From Kovacikia minuta CCNUW1 (GTDB lineage Bacteria; Cyanobacteriota; Cyanobacteriia; Leptolyngbyales; Leptolyngbyaceae), in assembly GCF_020091585.1 (NCBI RefSeq), contig NZ_CP083582.1, positions 5,838,536-5,902,535 of the forward strand: a stretch of DNA of 64,000 nt, read 5' to 3'. The notes beneath the pieces are model-generated. The model was not told where the DNA came from. It did not search any database and worked only from the letters and a program-made list of their open reading frames with translations. This document shows, in pieces, positions 46,641 through 55,354 of this stretch (its first letter is position 1; each line of letters starts with the position of its first letter). The position numbers and the translations under genes are program-made.

Positions 46641-47624
46641 ATGGATTCTCCTACAGAAGTAACGAATGAAACTCCAACGACTCCTGAGCATCCACCAGTA
46701 GTTGAGACATTTGAGTTGAAGAAAATCTACCGTACCGGGTTTTGGCTTAACCAAAAGATCGTCTCCCTCAAAAGCTGCACGCTTCAGGTATTTGAGGGAG
46801 AAACCTTTGGGTTATTGGGACCAAACGGGGCGGGCAAGACAACGTTGCTAAAAACTTTGTTGGGAATCGTGCGTCCGACTGCCGGGAAGGCGAAACTGCT
46901 CGGCGAACCCCTGGGCGATCGCATTGTCAAACAGCGAATTGGCTATCTGCCCGAAAATCCCTATTTCTATGACTATCTAACGGGATGGGAAATCCTCCAA
47001 TTTACCGCTGGCTTATTTCAAATCCCCAAAGCTGTTCAAAAGCAACGCATCCCCGAACTGCTGGATATGGTCGGTTTAGCCCAATCTGCGGCGCGTAAAA
47101 AGCAACTTCGTCAGTACTCCAAAGGAATGCTGCAACGGGTTGGGATGGCACAAGCGCTGATCAACGATCCGGAGCTGGTCTTTTTAGATGAACCGATGTC
47201 GGGTTTAGACCCAATGGGACGTTACCAAATTCGGGAAATCATTCTGTCGCTTAAGGCTCAGGGACGAACCATTTTTTTCAATAGCCATGTGCTGTCTGAC
47301 GTGGAAATGATCTGCGATCGCGTCGGCATCTTAGCTACAGGAGAGTTGATTGCCATTGGTTCCCTTCAAGATTTGTTGGGAACAGCCGATACCTATTTCA
47401 TTAAAGGTAAAGGTGGTAGCCTGGATGTTTTGAAAAAACGAATGCTTAATTTGGGATTTCAAGAGGGCCACTGGTACGGTCATCTCAAGGGTGATCCCTA
47501 CGACTTTCTGGCAACTCTTAACCTCATGGGTGCCCAAATCCTAACCGTTAACCTGGCACGACCCACCCTGGAAGAATACTTTATCCAGCAGTTGCGCGAT
47601 CGCGGCATTTACACCAGTAGTTAA
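46641..47624 (+). CDS. ABC transporter ATP-binding protein (ABC-2 export type)
   Basis: 327 residues. Walker A GPNGAGKTTLLKTLLG, Q-loop area IGYLPENPYFYDYLTG, signature YSKGMLQRVGMAQAL, Walker B ELVFLDEPMSGLDPMGR and switch His in FFNSHVLSD. The domain of about 95 residues after the ATPase core is the regulatory extension seen in multidrug/polysaccharide/Na+ export ATPases (CcmA-like annotation). No permease gene is adjacent, so the partner is unknown. Confidence 0.92.
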   Translation: MDSPTEVTNETPTTPEHPPVVETFELKKIYRTGFWLNQKIVSLKSCTLQVFEGETFGLLGPNGAGKTTLLKTLLGIVRPTAGKAKLLGEPLGDRIVKQRIGYLPENPYFYDYLTGWEILQFTAGLFQIPKAVQKQRIPELLDMVGLAQSAARKKQLRQYSKGMLQRVGMAQALINDPELVFLDEPMSGLDPMGRYQIREIILSLKAQGRTIFFNSHVLSDVEMICDRVGILATGELIAIGSLQDLLGTADTYFIKGKGGSLDVLKKRMLNLGFQEGHWYGHLKGDPYDFLATLNLMGAQILTVNLARPTLEEYFIQQLRDRGIYTSS

Positions 47625-47939
47625 AAAAGGGTAGTGCCCTGAAGGGAAGCAGGGTGAGAGGGTGGGAGCGTGCGAAATGTCCACGCACCTAAACTCCCAC
47701 CATCGCTCTTTTAATCTCTATCCTTTCCGCAATAGGACTACCTAAAAAAGAAGGGGGAAGCCAGAATGCCCCCATTCAGCTCCCCCAATGTGCTTGTGCT
47801 CTACACATTATTAAGACTACTACTCCTACTTGATAGCGTGCCTCATCAAGCTGTCTCATCCATTTGGGTGAATTTATTCCTGGAACCGTCAGCGATGAGC
47901 GCCTCACTCTAAGCCATCTGTTGAAAATAAAGTGCTGAC
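47625..47939. other. 315-bp convergent gap, no gene seen
   Basis: Lies between the ABC ATPase and ssb stop codons. A GGGGGAAGC ... GCTCCCCC inverted pair (about 47753-47787) could form a hairpin for a 3' end, but no T-run follows on either strand. Confidence 0.4.
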
Positions 47940-48434
47940 TTAGAATGGAATATCGTCATAATCTGGGGTAGTAGCAGGTTCGGATTGAGGCTGGAACTTG
48001 GCTGCTGTAGATTTCACCGTTGGCGCGGATGAAGATGATTTGGTTGCTACAGGGGGTTTACTGGCTGCACTGACCGTTGTTGCACTGGCAGGGGTTGAAG
48101 TAGGAGGTAAGGACGCTTCCAGGGGCGTACCCGCACCCAGGCTGTGAATCCGTTGAACAGTAAATTCTGCCCGTTTTTCTTTAAAGCCTTCCGGGCGATC
48201 GACCGTATTCATCCTCAAACTTCCTTCAATGACGACCCGATCGCCCTGATGGTATCGGTCCTGAATTTCCTGTGCCAGATTACCCCAACCCACAACCTTC
48301 AAAGTGGCGGGCGGGTCTTCAGCACGCAAACCGGGAAACTGCACCATCATCTCCGCGATCGGGGTTTGGGTATCCGATGTGTAGCGCAATTCAGGTGCCT
48401 GGACAATTTCCGCCATTAAGATGCAGCTGTTCAT
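47940..48434 (-). CDS. ssb: Single-stranded DNA-binding protein
   Basis: 164 residues. The OB-fold start reads MNSCILMAEIVQAPELRYTSD, then TLKVVGWGNLAQEI and YHQGDRVVIEGSLRMNT. A flexible Ser/Thr/Ala/Pro linker (about 105-155) leads to the acidic tip DYDDIPF, the contact point for partner proteins. It is of the variant cyanobacterial type, which differs from E. coli SSB in the N-terminal strand (no MA..NKV). Confidence 0.88.
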   Translation of the reverse strand: MNSCILMAEIVQAPELRYTSDTQTPIAEMMVQFPGLRAEDPPATLKVVGWGNLAQEIQDRYHQGDRVVIEGSLRMNTVDRPEGFKEKRAEFTVQRIHSLGAGTPLEASLPPTSTPASATTVSAASKPPVATKSSSSAPTVKSTAAKFQPQSEPATTPDYDDIPF

Positions 48435-48585
48435 AGGTGATAGGTGGTATGTAACAGATGGTAGGACTCGACGTAAACCTCAGCCAAACAGGACTCAGCA
48501 GTCAAAAAAGTAGAACAACTCTACTGGCTGTGATTCTAGCAATTTGAGGCCACTTTGAGGAATTTAGGAGTTTTATAACAGGGCA

Positions 48586-49029
48586 TTAAACAATAAACCC
48601 CGTATCTTCCCCCTGGGATGCCTGCCAACTGCGGGCATCAAAATATAAGTCCTCCAGGGAAATACTGTAAAGCGCTTCTTTGAGCTTCTGATGCAGGCGA
48701 TTCCAAAGGGAAAAGGTAACCCAGTCTTCCGCCTGGGAATCATCGGGACTATGGTGAGGAAGGGGATTCACACTTTCGCCAACAGCTTCCAAAATCTGAC
48801 CAAGAGAAATTTTGGCCGGTACGCGGGCTAGTTGATAGCCACCCTGTATTCCCCGAACCGATTTCACCAGTCCGGCTCGTCGCATTTCAATCAGCAACTT
48901 TTCCAGGTAGGGGGCGGGTAAGCCCTGGCGTTGAGCGATCGCCTTCACCGATGCAGGTCCGTATCCTGCTTGCAAACTCAAATCTAGCAGTGCTTTAACG
49001 CTGTAATGTCCACGGGTTGTTAACTTCAA
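48586..49029 (-). CDS. Rrf2-family transcriptional regulator lacking cluster cysteines
   Basis: 147 residues from a TTG start (MKLTTRGHYSVKALLDLSL), where GAGG lies 11 bases upstream. Winged HTH of the Rrf2/IscR type: VKAIAQRQGLPAPYLEKLL and VKSVRGIQGGYQLAR. IscR-type regulators have three cysteines after this region; here the stretch LPHHSPDDSQAEDWVTF has none, so no Fe-S cluster is expected by that route. Divergent from a rhodanese gene with 64 bp between, so it may control that gene. Confidence 0.88.
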   Translation of the reverse strand: MKLTTRGHYSVKALLDLSLQAGYGPASVKAIAQRQGLPAPYLEKLLIEMRRAGLVKSVRGIQGGYQLARVPAKISLGQILEAVGESVNPLPHHSPDDSQAEDWVTFSLWNRLHQKLKEALYSISLEDLYFDARSWQASQGEDTGFIV

Positions 49030-49093
49030 TCAGATCTCTACCTCAAAAGAGGGGAAAATATTAAGGATAAAGGCTGAAGGATAAGGATCAAAG

Positions 49094-49441
49094 ATGACGG
49101 ATCAAAGCATTGCCGAAATCAGTGTAGACAAACTCGCTCAACTCCTCAAGGAATCGCCTGAAACTGTACAGCTCGTCGATGTCCGGGAGCCTCGTGAACT
49201 GGAGTTGGCTAGTCTGCCGAAATTCCAGAATTTACCGTTGAGTGAGTATGCAGAATGGTCTGCTGATATTCATACCCGGTTAGATTCCGAAAAGCCAACG
49301 GTGGTTTTGTGCCACCACGGTATGCGATCGGCCCAGATGTGCCAGTGGTTAATCAGCCAGGGATTTACCCAGGTCAGTAACGTCACCGGCGGGATTGATG
49401 CTTACTCAGCAGAGGTTGATCCCTCCATACCTCGCTACTAA
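49094..49441 (+). CDS. Rhodanese-domain protein
   Basis: 115 residues, a single rhodanese domain. LVDVREPRELELASLP is the N-terminal block and VVLCHHGMRSAQMC holds the active-site cysteine in the loop C-H-H-G-M-R. It transfers sulfane sulfur to an unknown acceptor. Divergent from the Rrf2 gene; the gap contains AAGGATA repeats. Confidence 0.9.
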   Translation: MTDQSIAEISVDKLAQLLKESPETVQLVDVREPRELELASLPKFQNLPLSEYAEWSADIHTRLDSEKPTVVLCHHGMRSAQMCQWLISQGFTQVSNVTGGIDAYSAEVDPSIPRY

Positions 49442-49697
49442 AACAGATCAGGCTACAATCAATTCATGCCAGGGGTTTGAGGGTTTTATTTGCCGCCTAT
49501 TAATGACCCGGTTGTCCCCTGCGGCACCCACTTCGTTACATTAGCTACTGCCCCCTACGGAACCTAAAGAGAAAATTAAGCATCTGCTATCTTAGTTCAA
49601 ACCCCCTAATTTGCATCCGCTGTCCTGATTTTTGGGTCAAGCTTTTGTTTACATCACTTGTTAGAACAGTTAGGACATGAATCATGTTCAGCGGACG

Positions 49698-49900
49698 GTG
49701 AACAGTGAACAGTGAACAGTGAACAGTGAACAGTGAACAGTGAACAGTGAACAGTGAACAGTGAACAGTGAACAGTAGACAGAAGCGACTGATAACTGGT
49801 AACTGATAACTGATAACTGATAACTGATAACTGATAACTGATAACTGATAACTGATAACTGATAACTGGTAACTGATAACTGGTAACTGATAACTGGCAT
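49698..49900. repeat. Two adjacent heptamer STRR arrays (GTGAACA and TGATAAC) upstream of hrcA
   Basis: About 11 tandem GTGAACA units (49698-49776) followed by about 15 TGATAAC units, some TGGTAAC (49790-49895). The arrays end some 60 bases before the hrcA ATG. They replace any recognisable promoter. The rest of the gap (49442-49697) shows no gene. Confidence 0.93.
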
Positions 49901-49955
49901 CTGACCCCCTGACACCTGATACCTACACCCTCTGTTTAGAATCTTCTTTTTAATA

Positions 49956-51032
49956 ATGCGCTCACAGTTGAATCTCACAAATCGTCAGCAGAAGGTTCTT
50001 TGGGCAACCGTGCGCCACTATATTGCCACAGCCGAACCTGTTGGATCAGAGGCCCTCGTCAAGGAATATAACCTGAGTGCCAGTCCGGCAACCATTCGCA
50101 ATGCCATGTCGGTGCTGGAGAAAAGTGGGTTGCTTTATCAACCCCATACCTCTGCGGGACGGGTTCCTTCCGACTCTGGTTATCGAATTTACGTTGATCA
50201 ACTCATCACGCCCTCCAGCGAACTGACTTTGCAGGTAGAGCAGTTGCTGGGCGATCGCCTGAAGCGAGAAGATTGGAGCCTGGAGGCATTGTTGCGGGGG
50301 GCAGCCCAAATTCTGGCAACCGTCAGCGGCTATATCACGCTGATTACGATGCCCCAAACCAACACAATTCACCTGCGCCATGTACAACTGGTGCCGGTTG
50401 ATCCAGGACGGGTGATGCTGATTTTCGTTACAGATTCCTATGAAACCCATTCTGCCTTGATGGATCTGCCCGAATCAGCAACGGCAGAGTTGGATACCGA
50501 GTTGATGGAGCGGGAACTCCAGATTTTGTCCAACTTCTTAAATAGCCACCTGCGGGGGCGGGCGATCGCAGAACTATCCTCGCTCGACTGGGGCGAACTG
50601 GATCGGGAATTTAAGCGGTATGCAGATTTCCTTAAGGCTGTTGTAACCGAAGTTAGCCGCCGTTCCCATGCGCCAGTTTCTACCCAAATTATGGTCACGG
50701 GTTTAGCCGAGGTGCTGCGCCAACCAGAGTTCTCTGAATTGAATCAGGTTCAAACCATTATCCATTTACTGGAAGAAGAACAACACCAGCTCCTGCCGTT
50801 GATCTTTGAACAGTCGGAGTCGGACCAGCCCGGTAAACGTGTCACGATTCGGATTGGGTCAGAAAATCCCCTGGAACCGATTCGCACCTGCACCCTCATT
50901 TCCTCAACCTATTGCCGGGGAGCCATGCCCGTAGGTAGCGTCGGAGTGCTGGGACCAACCCGCATGGTTTACGAGAATGCGATCGCCCTGGTAGAAGCAG
51001 CAGCGGATTATCTTTCTGATGCCTTGAGTTAG
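49956..51032 (+). CDS. hrcA: Heat-inducible transcription repressor HrcA
   Basis: 358 residues. N-terminal winged [45 protein letters not shown], and [18 protein letters not shown], which is the HrcA signature. The GAF-like core and the C-terminal block [19 protein letters not shown] follow. HrcA binds CIRCE inverted repeats and represses groE and sometimes dnaK. No CIRCE is visible in this window. Confidence 0.96.
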   Translation: MRSQLNLTNRQQKVLWATVRHYIATAEPVGSEALVKEYNLSASPATIRNAMSVLEKSGLLYQPHTSAGRVPSDSGYRIYVDQLITPSSELTLQVEQLLGDRLKREDWSLEALLRGAAQILATVSGYITLITMPQTNTIHLRHVQLVPVDPGRVMLIFVTDSYETHSALMDLPESATAELDTELMERELQILSNFLNSHLRGRAIAELSSLDWGELDREFKRYADFLKAVVTEVSRRSHAPVSTQIMVTGLAEVLRQPEFSELNQVQTIIHLLEEEQHQLLPLIFEQSESDQPGKRVTIRIGSENPLEPIRTCTLISSTYCRGAMPVGSVGVLGPTRMVYENAIALVEAAADYLSDALS

Positions 51033-51077
51033 CAAAAAGGTGGTAGGTGTCAGGTGTCAGGTGTCAGAACTGGTCGT

Positions 51078-52814
51078 ATGCTGTTGGTGGCAGTTCTGGG
51101 CTGCGTAATCACTTTGGTTTGTTTTTTTCAAACCACTACCGCAATGGCACCTCAAGCAAAACTTTTGACTGATCCTTTTCTGCAATTACCGAACAAGGAT
51201 TCGGTGCGGGTGGTCTGGTTTACCGAGTTTGCTGGCTCTCGCCATACCGTCGTCTACGGTTTTAACCTGGAACAAACTGCGGTTGCCACTACAACCCGGC
51301 TCAGTCGCACCCGCGAGGATGGGGAGTCAAAACTGGCAACGCCTTCCCCCAATTTAACCGTCCGCCCAATTTGGCGGCATGAAGCCGAGGTAACGGGGCT
51401 GCCTGCGGAAAGGCGCATCCCTTACCAGGTGGTGAGTACCCATGAATCGGGGGAGGTGGTTCGTAGTCAAACTTTTACCCTGGCTGCCACGCCACCTTCT
51501 GGAAAGCCATTGAAGATCCTTCTAACTTCGGATCATCAGCTCAAACCGTTGGTGGCAGCAAATCTGCAAAAAGTGGTGGAAACGATCGGACAGGTCGATG
51601 CGGTACTGTTTGCGGGTGATCTGGTAGATATCCCTGATCGCGCTTCTGACTGGTTTGATAGCACCAACGGCAATGCGTTTTTTCCCACTCTCCAGGGACG
51701 TGCCCATTATGATCTGAAACGGGAAAACCAGGTAACCCGCTATAGGGGCGGTGCCTTGATTCAATCGGCTCCCCTGTTTCCAGCGATCGGGAACCATGAA
51801 GTGATGGGACGGTTTTCCAGCGATCGCAACCTGGGCGATCAGTTTGACCATTCGGTTCCCCGTTCAGTAGCTGAACGGGCTTACGCCAAAAATTCTGAAG
51901 CCATTAACCCTACGAACGATCCCGCAATACGGGCAGCCTGGATCAAAAACAACTCCTTTAACACGGATACCTACGAGGAAATTTTTACCCTGCCGGAAAG
52001 TTCCCCCGCAGGAAAGCAGTACTATGCCATCACATTTGGGGATGTGCGGCTGATCGTCCTTTATGCGACAAACATGTGGCGAACCCCCAGCCTTGCAGCA
52101 AGCGCCCGCGGCAAGTACCAGGAACGGCAGCAGGACTTGAACAACCCAGGGGAGTGGGGCTATGGGCAGCACATTTTTGGTGAGATCGCCCAGGGAACGC
52201 CCCAATATAACTGGCTTCAGCAGGAACTCGATCGACCGGAGTTCAAGCAGGCAAAGTACAAAATCGTCATGTTTCACCACCCACCCCACTCCCTTGGCTT
52301 CAACGTGGTTCCGGCATACACCGATCCAGTTCAGGTCGTCGAGCGCAATTTAGAGGGCGCGGTCACCGCAGTCCGCTATGAATATCCCAAACAGGCAGAT
52401 TACCTGGTACGAGATGTGGTGCCATTGCTGGAAGCTGCTGGAGTACAACTGGTTTTCTATGGACACTCCCATCTGTGGAATCGATTCCTGAGTTCTAGCG
52501 GCATGCATTTCCTGGAAACCTCCAATGTTGGCAACTCCTATGATGCCTATGTGGGCGATCGGGCGCGCCCCGTGCCCGCTGCCAATACAGCCGATTATGC
52601 TCCCCTCGGAAACCCGAATGGTTTGTTGCCGATCGTTCCTAGCATCGCTCCCCTGCTCGATTCCAGCGGTGATCCCCTGCCCTATATTGCCAGCAATGAT
52701 ATCACCGTCTTCAGCATCCTTTACACAGACACGGGCACCCTCAGCAGCTACTACTTCGACACCCGCAAACCAGAATCAACCGTCATCCAGTTTGATGAGT
52801 TCAAACTTCAGTAG
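51078..52814 (+). CDS. Exported metallophosphoesterase (purple acid phosphatase-like)
   Basis: 578 residues from the ATG at 51078 (MLLVAVLGCVITLVCFFQ), which gives a clean signal peptide; the open frame extends upstream only through AGGTGTC repeats. An Fn3-like N-terminal domain (DSVRVVWFTEFAGSRHTVVY) precedes the calcineurin-like core with ILLTSDHQ, VLFAGDLVD, PAIGNHEV, IVMFHHPPHS and LVFYGHSHLW, the metal ligands of this superfamily. Probably a periplasmic phosphatase; substrate unknown. Confidence 0.9.
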   Translation: MLLVAVLGCVITLVCFFQTTTAMAPQAKLLTDPFLQLPNKDSVRVVWFTEFAGSRHTVVYGFNLEQTAVATTTRLSRTREDGESKLATPSPNLTVRPIWRHEAEVTGLPAERRIPYQVVSTHESGEVVRSQTFTLAATPPSGKPLKILLTSDHQLKPLVAANLQKVVETIGQVDAVLFAGDLVDIPDRASDWFDSTNGNAFFPTLQGRAHYDLKRENQVTRYRGGALIQSAPLFPAIGNHEVMGRFSSDRNLGDQFDHSVPRSVAERAYAKNSEAINPTNDPAIRAAWIKNNSFNTDTYEEIFTLPESSPAGKQYYAITFGDVRLIVLYATNMWRTPSLAASARGKYQERQQDLNNPGEWGYGQHIFGEIAQGTPQYNWLQQELDRPEFKQAKYKIVMFHHPPHSLGFNVVPAYTDPVQVVERNLEGAVTAVRYEYPKQADYLVRDVVPLLEAAGVQLVFYGHSHLWNRFLSSSGMHFLETSNVGNSYDAYVGDRARPVPAANTADYAPLGNPNGLLPIVPSIAPLLDSSGDPLPYIASNDITVFSILYTDTGTLSSYYFDTRKPESTVIQFDEFKLQ

Positions 52815-53020
52815 CAGGGGCGGTTATTGGCAAGGTTACCCTGTTAAATTCTGCTCCAGTAAACGGTGGGGTTCGTCGCCAGTTGAGCACCAAAACTTTC
52901 TCAAATTGATGCCCACTGTTAACTTATATGAACCTATAAGGGAACAGTTCTCATTTCCTCTTCCTTTGCGTCCCCTCAAGTCGCTAAACTACAGAGTGAT
53001 ATCCAGACGTAGCCATAATT

Positions 53021-53507
53021 ATGAGTGTAGTTAGCCAAGTCATCTTTCAAGCCGACGACGAACTGCGTTATCCGACTTCTGGTGAACTCCAGGGCTTGCA
53101 AGGATTTTTTCAAACCGGTGAACAGCGGACTCGCATTGCTGGAACGCTGTCTGAAAATGAGAAGAAAATTGTTCAAGAAGCCAGTAAGGAGCTTTGGAAA
53201 AAGCGTCCTGACTTCATTTCTCCTGGCGGCAATGCCTATGGTGACAAGCAGCGTGCCCTCTGCCTGCGGGATTATGGTTGGTACCTGCGCCTCGTTACCT
53301 ATGGGGTGCTATCGGGCAGTAAGGAACCGATCGAGTCGATCGGGCTGGTTGGCGCACGGGAAATGTAGCAATGCTCTGGGCGTTCCTGTCCCTGGCATGG
53401 CAGAGGCAATTCGTGCCCTGAAAACAGCTTCTCTATCGCTTCTTTCTGCGGAGGATGCGGCTGAGACAGCTCCCTACTTTGACTACATCATTCAGGCAAT
53501 GTCCTGA
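53021..53507 (+). pseudogene. apcD: Allophycocyanin alpha-B chain ApcD, interrupted by a frameshift
   Basis: The first frame gives residues 1-115 of an allophycocyanin alpha subunit ([41 protein letters not shown] with the bilin-binding Cys in CLRDYGW) and stops at TAG after GLVGAREM. The last 45 residues ([18 protein letters not shown] to [10 protein letters not shown], ending at 53507) are in the next frame. Removing one base at 53366-53368 gives EMYNALGVP and a 161-residue ApcD. ApcD is a terminal energy emitter of the phycobilisome core. Relatives have [11 protein letters not shown] at this place. Confidence 0.9.
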
Positions 53508-53601
53508 ACAATGCGTAGGGTAAAGGGGAAAAGACTTTAATCAGGCGGTGTTTCCATGATCGACGCCTAACCCCAAGCTTAAAGTCAGGAGTCAGGAGTC
53601 G

Positions 53602-53662
53602 GGAGCCAGGAGGAGTTATCCATTCTGGGTTCTGGTTCCTGGCTCCTCAATTTTTATCGGCA
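53602..53662 (+). terminator. Repeat-derived hairpin with T-run after apcD
   Basis: GGAGCCAGGA (53602-53611) pairs perfectly with TCCTGGCTCC (53637-53646), loop about 25 bases, followed by TCAATTTTTATC. It is a member of the GGAGCC-word palindromes seen at 19681 and 34495 and may serve as the apcD terminator. Confidence 0.5.
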
Positions 53663-53692
53663 TCTTTGCCGTGATCATTTAACGGACTGGGT

Positions 53693-54853
53693 TTAACTAA
53701 TCGGCAGCTTTAACCAGGTAGAAAGCTCATAAGCTAGCCAGTCCAGTTCTGGTGGCGACAAATTGTTTCCCAGGTCATAGCTTTCTGTCCCTGCCCAGAT
53801 CACAATCTGAGATTCGTTGTTATCGGGAAAGCTGCCTTCGGGAAATTTACGATACTCCAGTCGGCTGATTCTGTGGCGGGGGGCTGCCTGCACATTGGAT
53901 TGAAACCCCAGACGCTTGCTACTCAACGAAATTTGCTGGCGATCGATTTTGAGGTTGGTGTGTCCTAGAAGTGCGGGAATCAGAACTTCCAGGCTGTTTG
54001 CATCCTTGATTAAGGAAATTTTGGTGTCAGGCGGCTTTTCCACCGGGGAAGGAATAGTAGGGCGTCCCTGCTCCAAAGCTTGAAGGGCTTCCTGGGCAGA
54101 TTTGACGCGGTGTTCAAGGTTCGGTTCGGTCAACCAGGCGAGCCAATCGGCATATTCAGGACTGAGATTAGGAAGCTGGCTGAAATCAATCCTGGTTCCC
54201 CTATGGGGCAGGCTAGAAGGGTGGTTGCCTGCGATCAGGGTAATCAGGGTTGCCCCCAAACTAAACAGGTCTGAGGCAGGTAATACTCGCCCGCTAAACT
54301 GTTCGGGCGGCATATAGCCATAGGTTCCAACTACGGTAAACGAACTGGTTTCTTCTTTACCCCGGATTGTCTTAACTGAACCAAAATCGACCAGGTATGC
54401 CCGCCGATTGGCCAGCAAAATATTGCTAGGTTTGATGTCGCGGTGCAAAATGGCGGGTTGTCGCCCATGCAGATACATCAGGATATTGAGAAGTGCCCTT
54501 GCAAGTTGCTTGGTTTCTACTTCGGTAAAAGTCCGCCGCTGCTGGAGACATTGTTCAAGGGATTTACCTTCGACATAGGTTTGAATCAATACCAGAGCTT
54601 TGTCGTTGGGTAATTGGTGCTCAAAATACCCCAAATAGCGTGGAATTGAAGGATGGGAAAGCGACTTGAGAATTTCAACTTCACGCTCAAACAACTTCAG
54701 GTCGTCTGCTTCCAGTTGTTCATCCAGAAACAGGAGTTTGAGCACAACTTGCTCATCACTGATCAGATCGCGGGCAAGCAGGGTCCAGCGCCCTGTTTGT
54801 TTACCGATCTGCCGTTCCACCTCGTAGCGATCGCCCAATATTTGACCTGACAT
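53693..54853 (-). CDS. Serine/threonine protein kinase, 386 aa
   Basis: The kinase domain occupies residues 9-265: LGDRYEVERQIGKQTGRW (the glycine loop is poor: IGKQTGRW lacks GxGxxG), VVLKLLFLDE, AILHRDIKPSNILLANR, LVDFGSVKTIRG and GYMPPEQFSG. The C-terminal 120 residues form a separate beta-rich region (IDRQQISLSSKRLGFQSN, IVIWAGTESYDLG) seen in some cyanobacterial kinases, without a name I can give. Soluble. Target unknown. Confidence 0.9.
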   Translation of the reverse strand: MSGQILGDRYEVERQIGKQTGRWTLLARDLISDEQVVLKLLFLDEQLEADDLKLFEREVEILKSLSHPSIPRYLGYFEHQLPNDKALVLIQTYVEGKSLEQCLQQRRTFTEVETKQLARALLNILMYLHGRQPAILHRDIKPSNILLANRRAYLVDFGSVKTIRGKEETSSFTVVGTYGYMPPEQFSGRVLPASDLFSLGATLITLIAGNHPSSLPHRGTRIDFSQLPNLSPEYADWLAWLTEPNLEHRVKSAQEALQALEQGRPTIPSPVEKPPDTKISLIKDANSLEVLIPALLGHTNLKIDRQQISLSSKRLGFQSNVQAAPRHRISRLEYRKFPEGSFPDNNESQIVIWAGTESYDLGNNLSPPELDWLAYELSTWLKLPIS

Positions 54854-55057
54854 TGTTGATTACCAGTATCAATAGATTTTTTATAACTCTGCTTACCTGG
54901 AACAGCAACCGTTGTTTCTTGATCACCCCCTCTAAGGATTTCTAAAAATTGTATTAAATTTTGTAAAAACCCTCAATTTAGTATTTTTTGATACAGAATT
55001 ACCTGTTATATTGGTTAAGTGAAGAGAATTAGTTAAACACATCGGGAGAACTTAGAT

Positions 55058-55258
55058 ATGTCTACTCAAGATCAAGCTCGCGCAATCATGATTCGCCATC
55101 ACCACATGATCAAGAATCGTGAGCAGTGCATGTTGAGCCGTGCTGCGGCTGAAGTAGGGATGCCTGCTGAAACAGCAACTTTCTGGAACCACATTCAAGG
55201 CAAGCCCCATCCCACCTTCAGCACAACCTATGATCGCAGCAACGCCAGCCTCAGCTAA
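55058..55258 (+). CDS. Small basic/histidine-rich protein, 66 aa
   Basis: GGGAG lies 9 bases before the ATG and a strong terminator follows, so this is a compact monocistronic gene. It reads MSTQDQARAIMIRHHHMI, KNREQCMLSRAAAEVGMP, AETATFWNHIQGKPHP, TFSTTYDRSNASLS. The histidine cluster RHHHM, a Cys and mostly helical N-terminal half are visible. I recall similar short cyanobacterial proteins but no function. Confidence 0.78.
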   Translation: MSTQDQARAIMIRHHHMIKNREQCMLSRAAAEVGMPAETATFWNHIQGKPHPTFSTTYDRSNASLS

Positions 55259-55296
55259 CTCGTTTTTTTTGGGTTAAATTCATGGGCTTAATAAAA

Positions 55297-55335
55297 GGGC
55301 GCTCCACGAGTTGTGGAGCGCCCTTCGGTTTTAGT
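55297..55335. terminator. Bidirectional intrinsic terminator
   Basis: GGGCGCTCCAC (55297-55307) pairs perfectly with GTGGAGCGCCC (55313-55323) around GAGTT. On the plus strand TTCGGTTTT follows; on the minus strand TTTTATTAA follows. It separates the convergent 66-aa gene and infB, and serves both. Confidence 0.9.
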
Positions 55336-55354
55336 GAGTATGGGAAAAACCCCA

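Noticed and set aside
49698-49900. Regular repeats that could be mistaken for a CRISPR array
   Set aside because: Units are 7 bp with no spacers and no cas genes nearby; they are heptamer STRRs.
55005-55057. Possible sigma70 promoter before the 66-aa gene (TTGATA and TATATT)
   Set aside because: The spacing is only about 13 bases, too short to claim.
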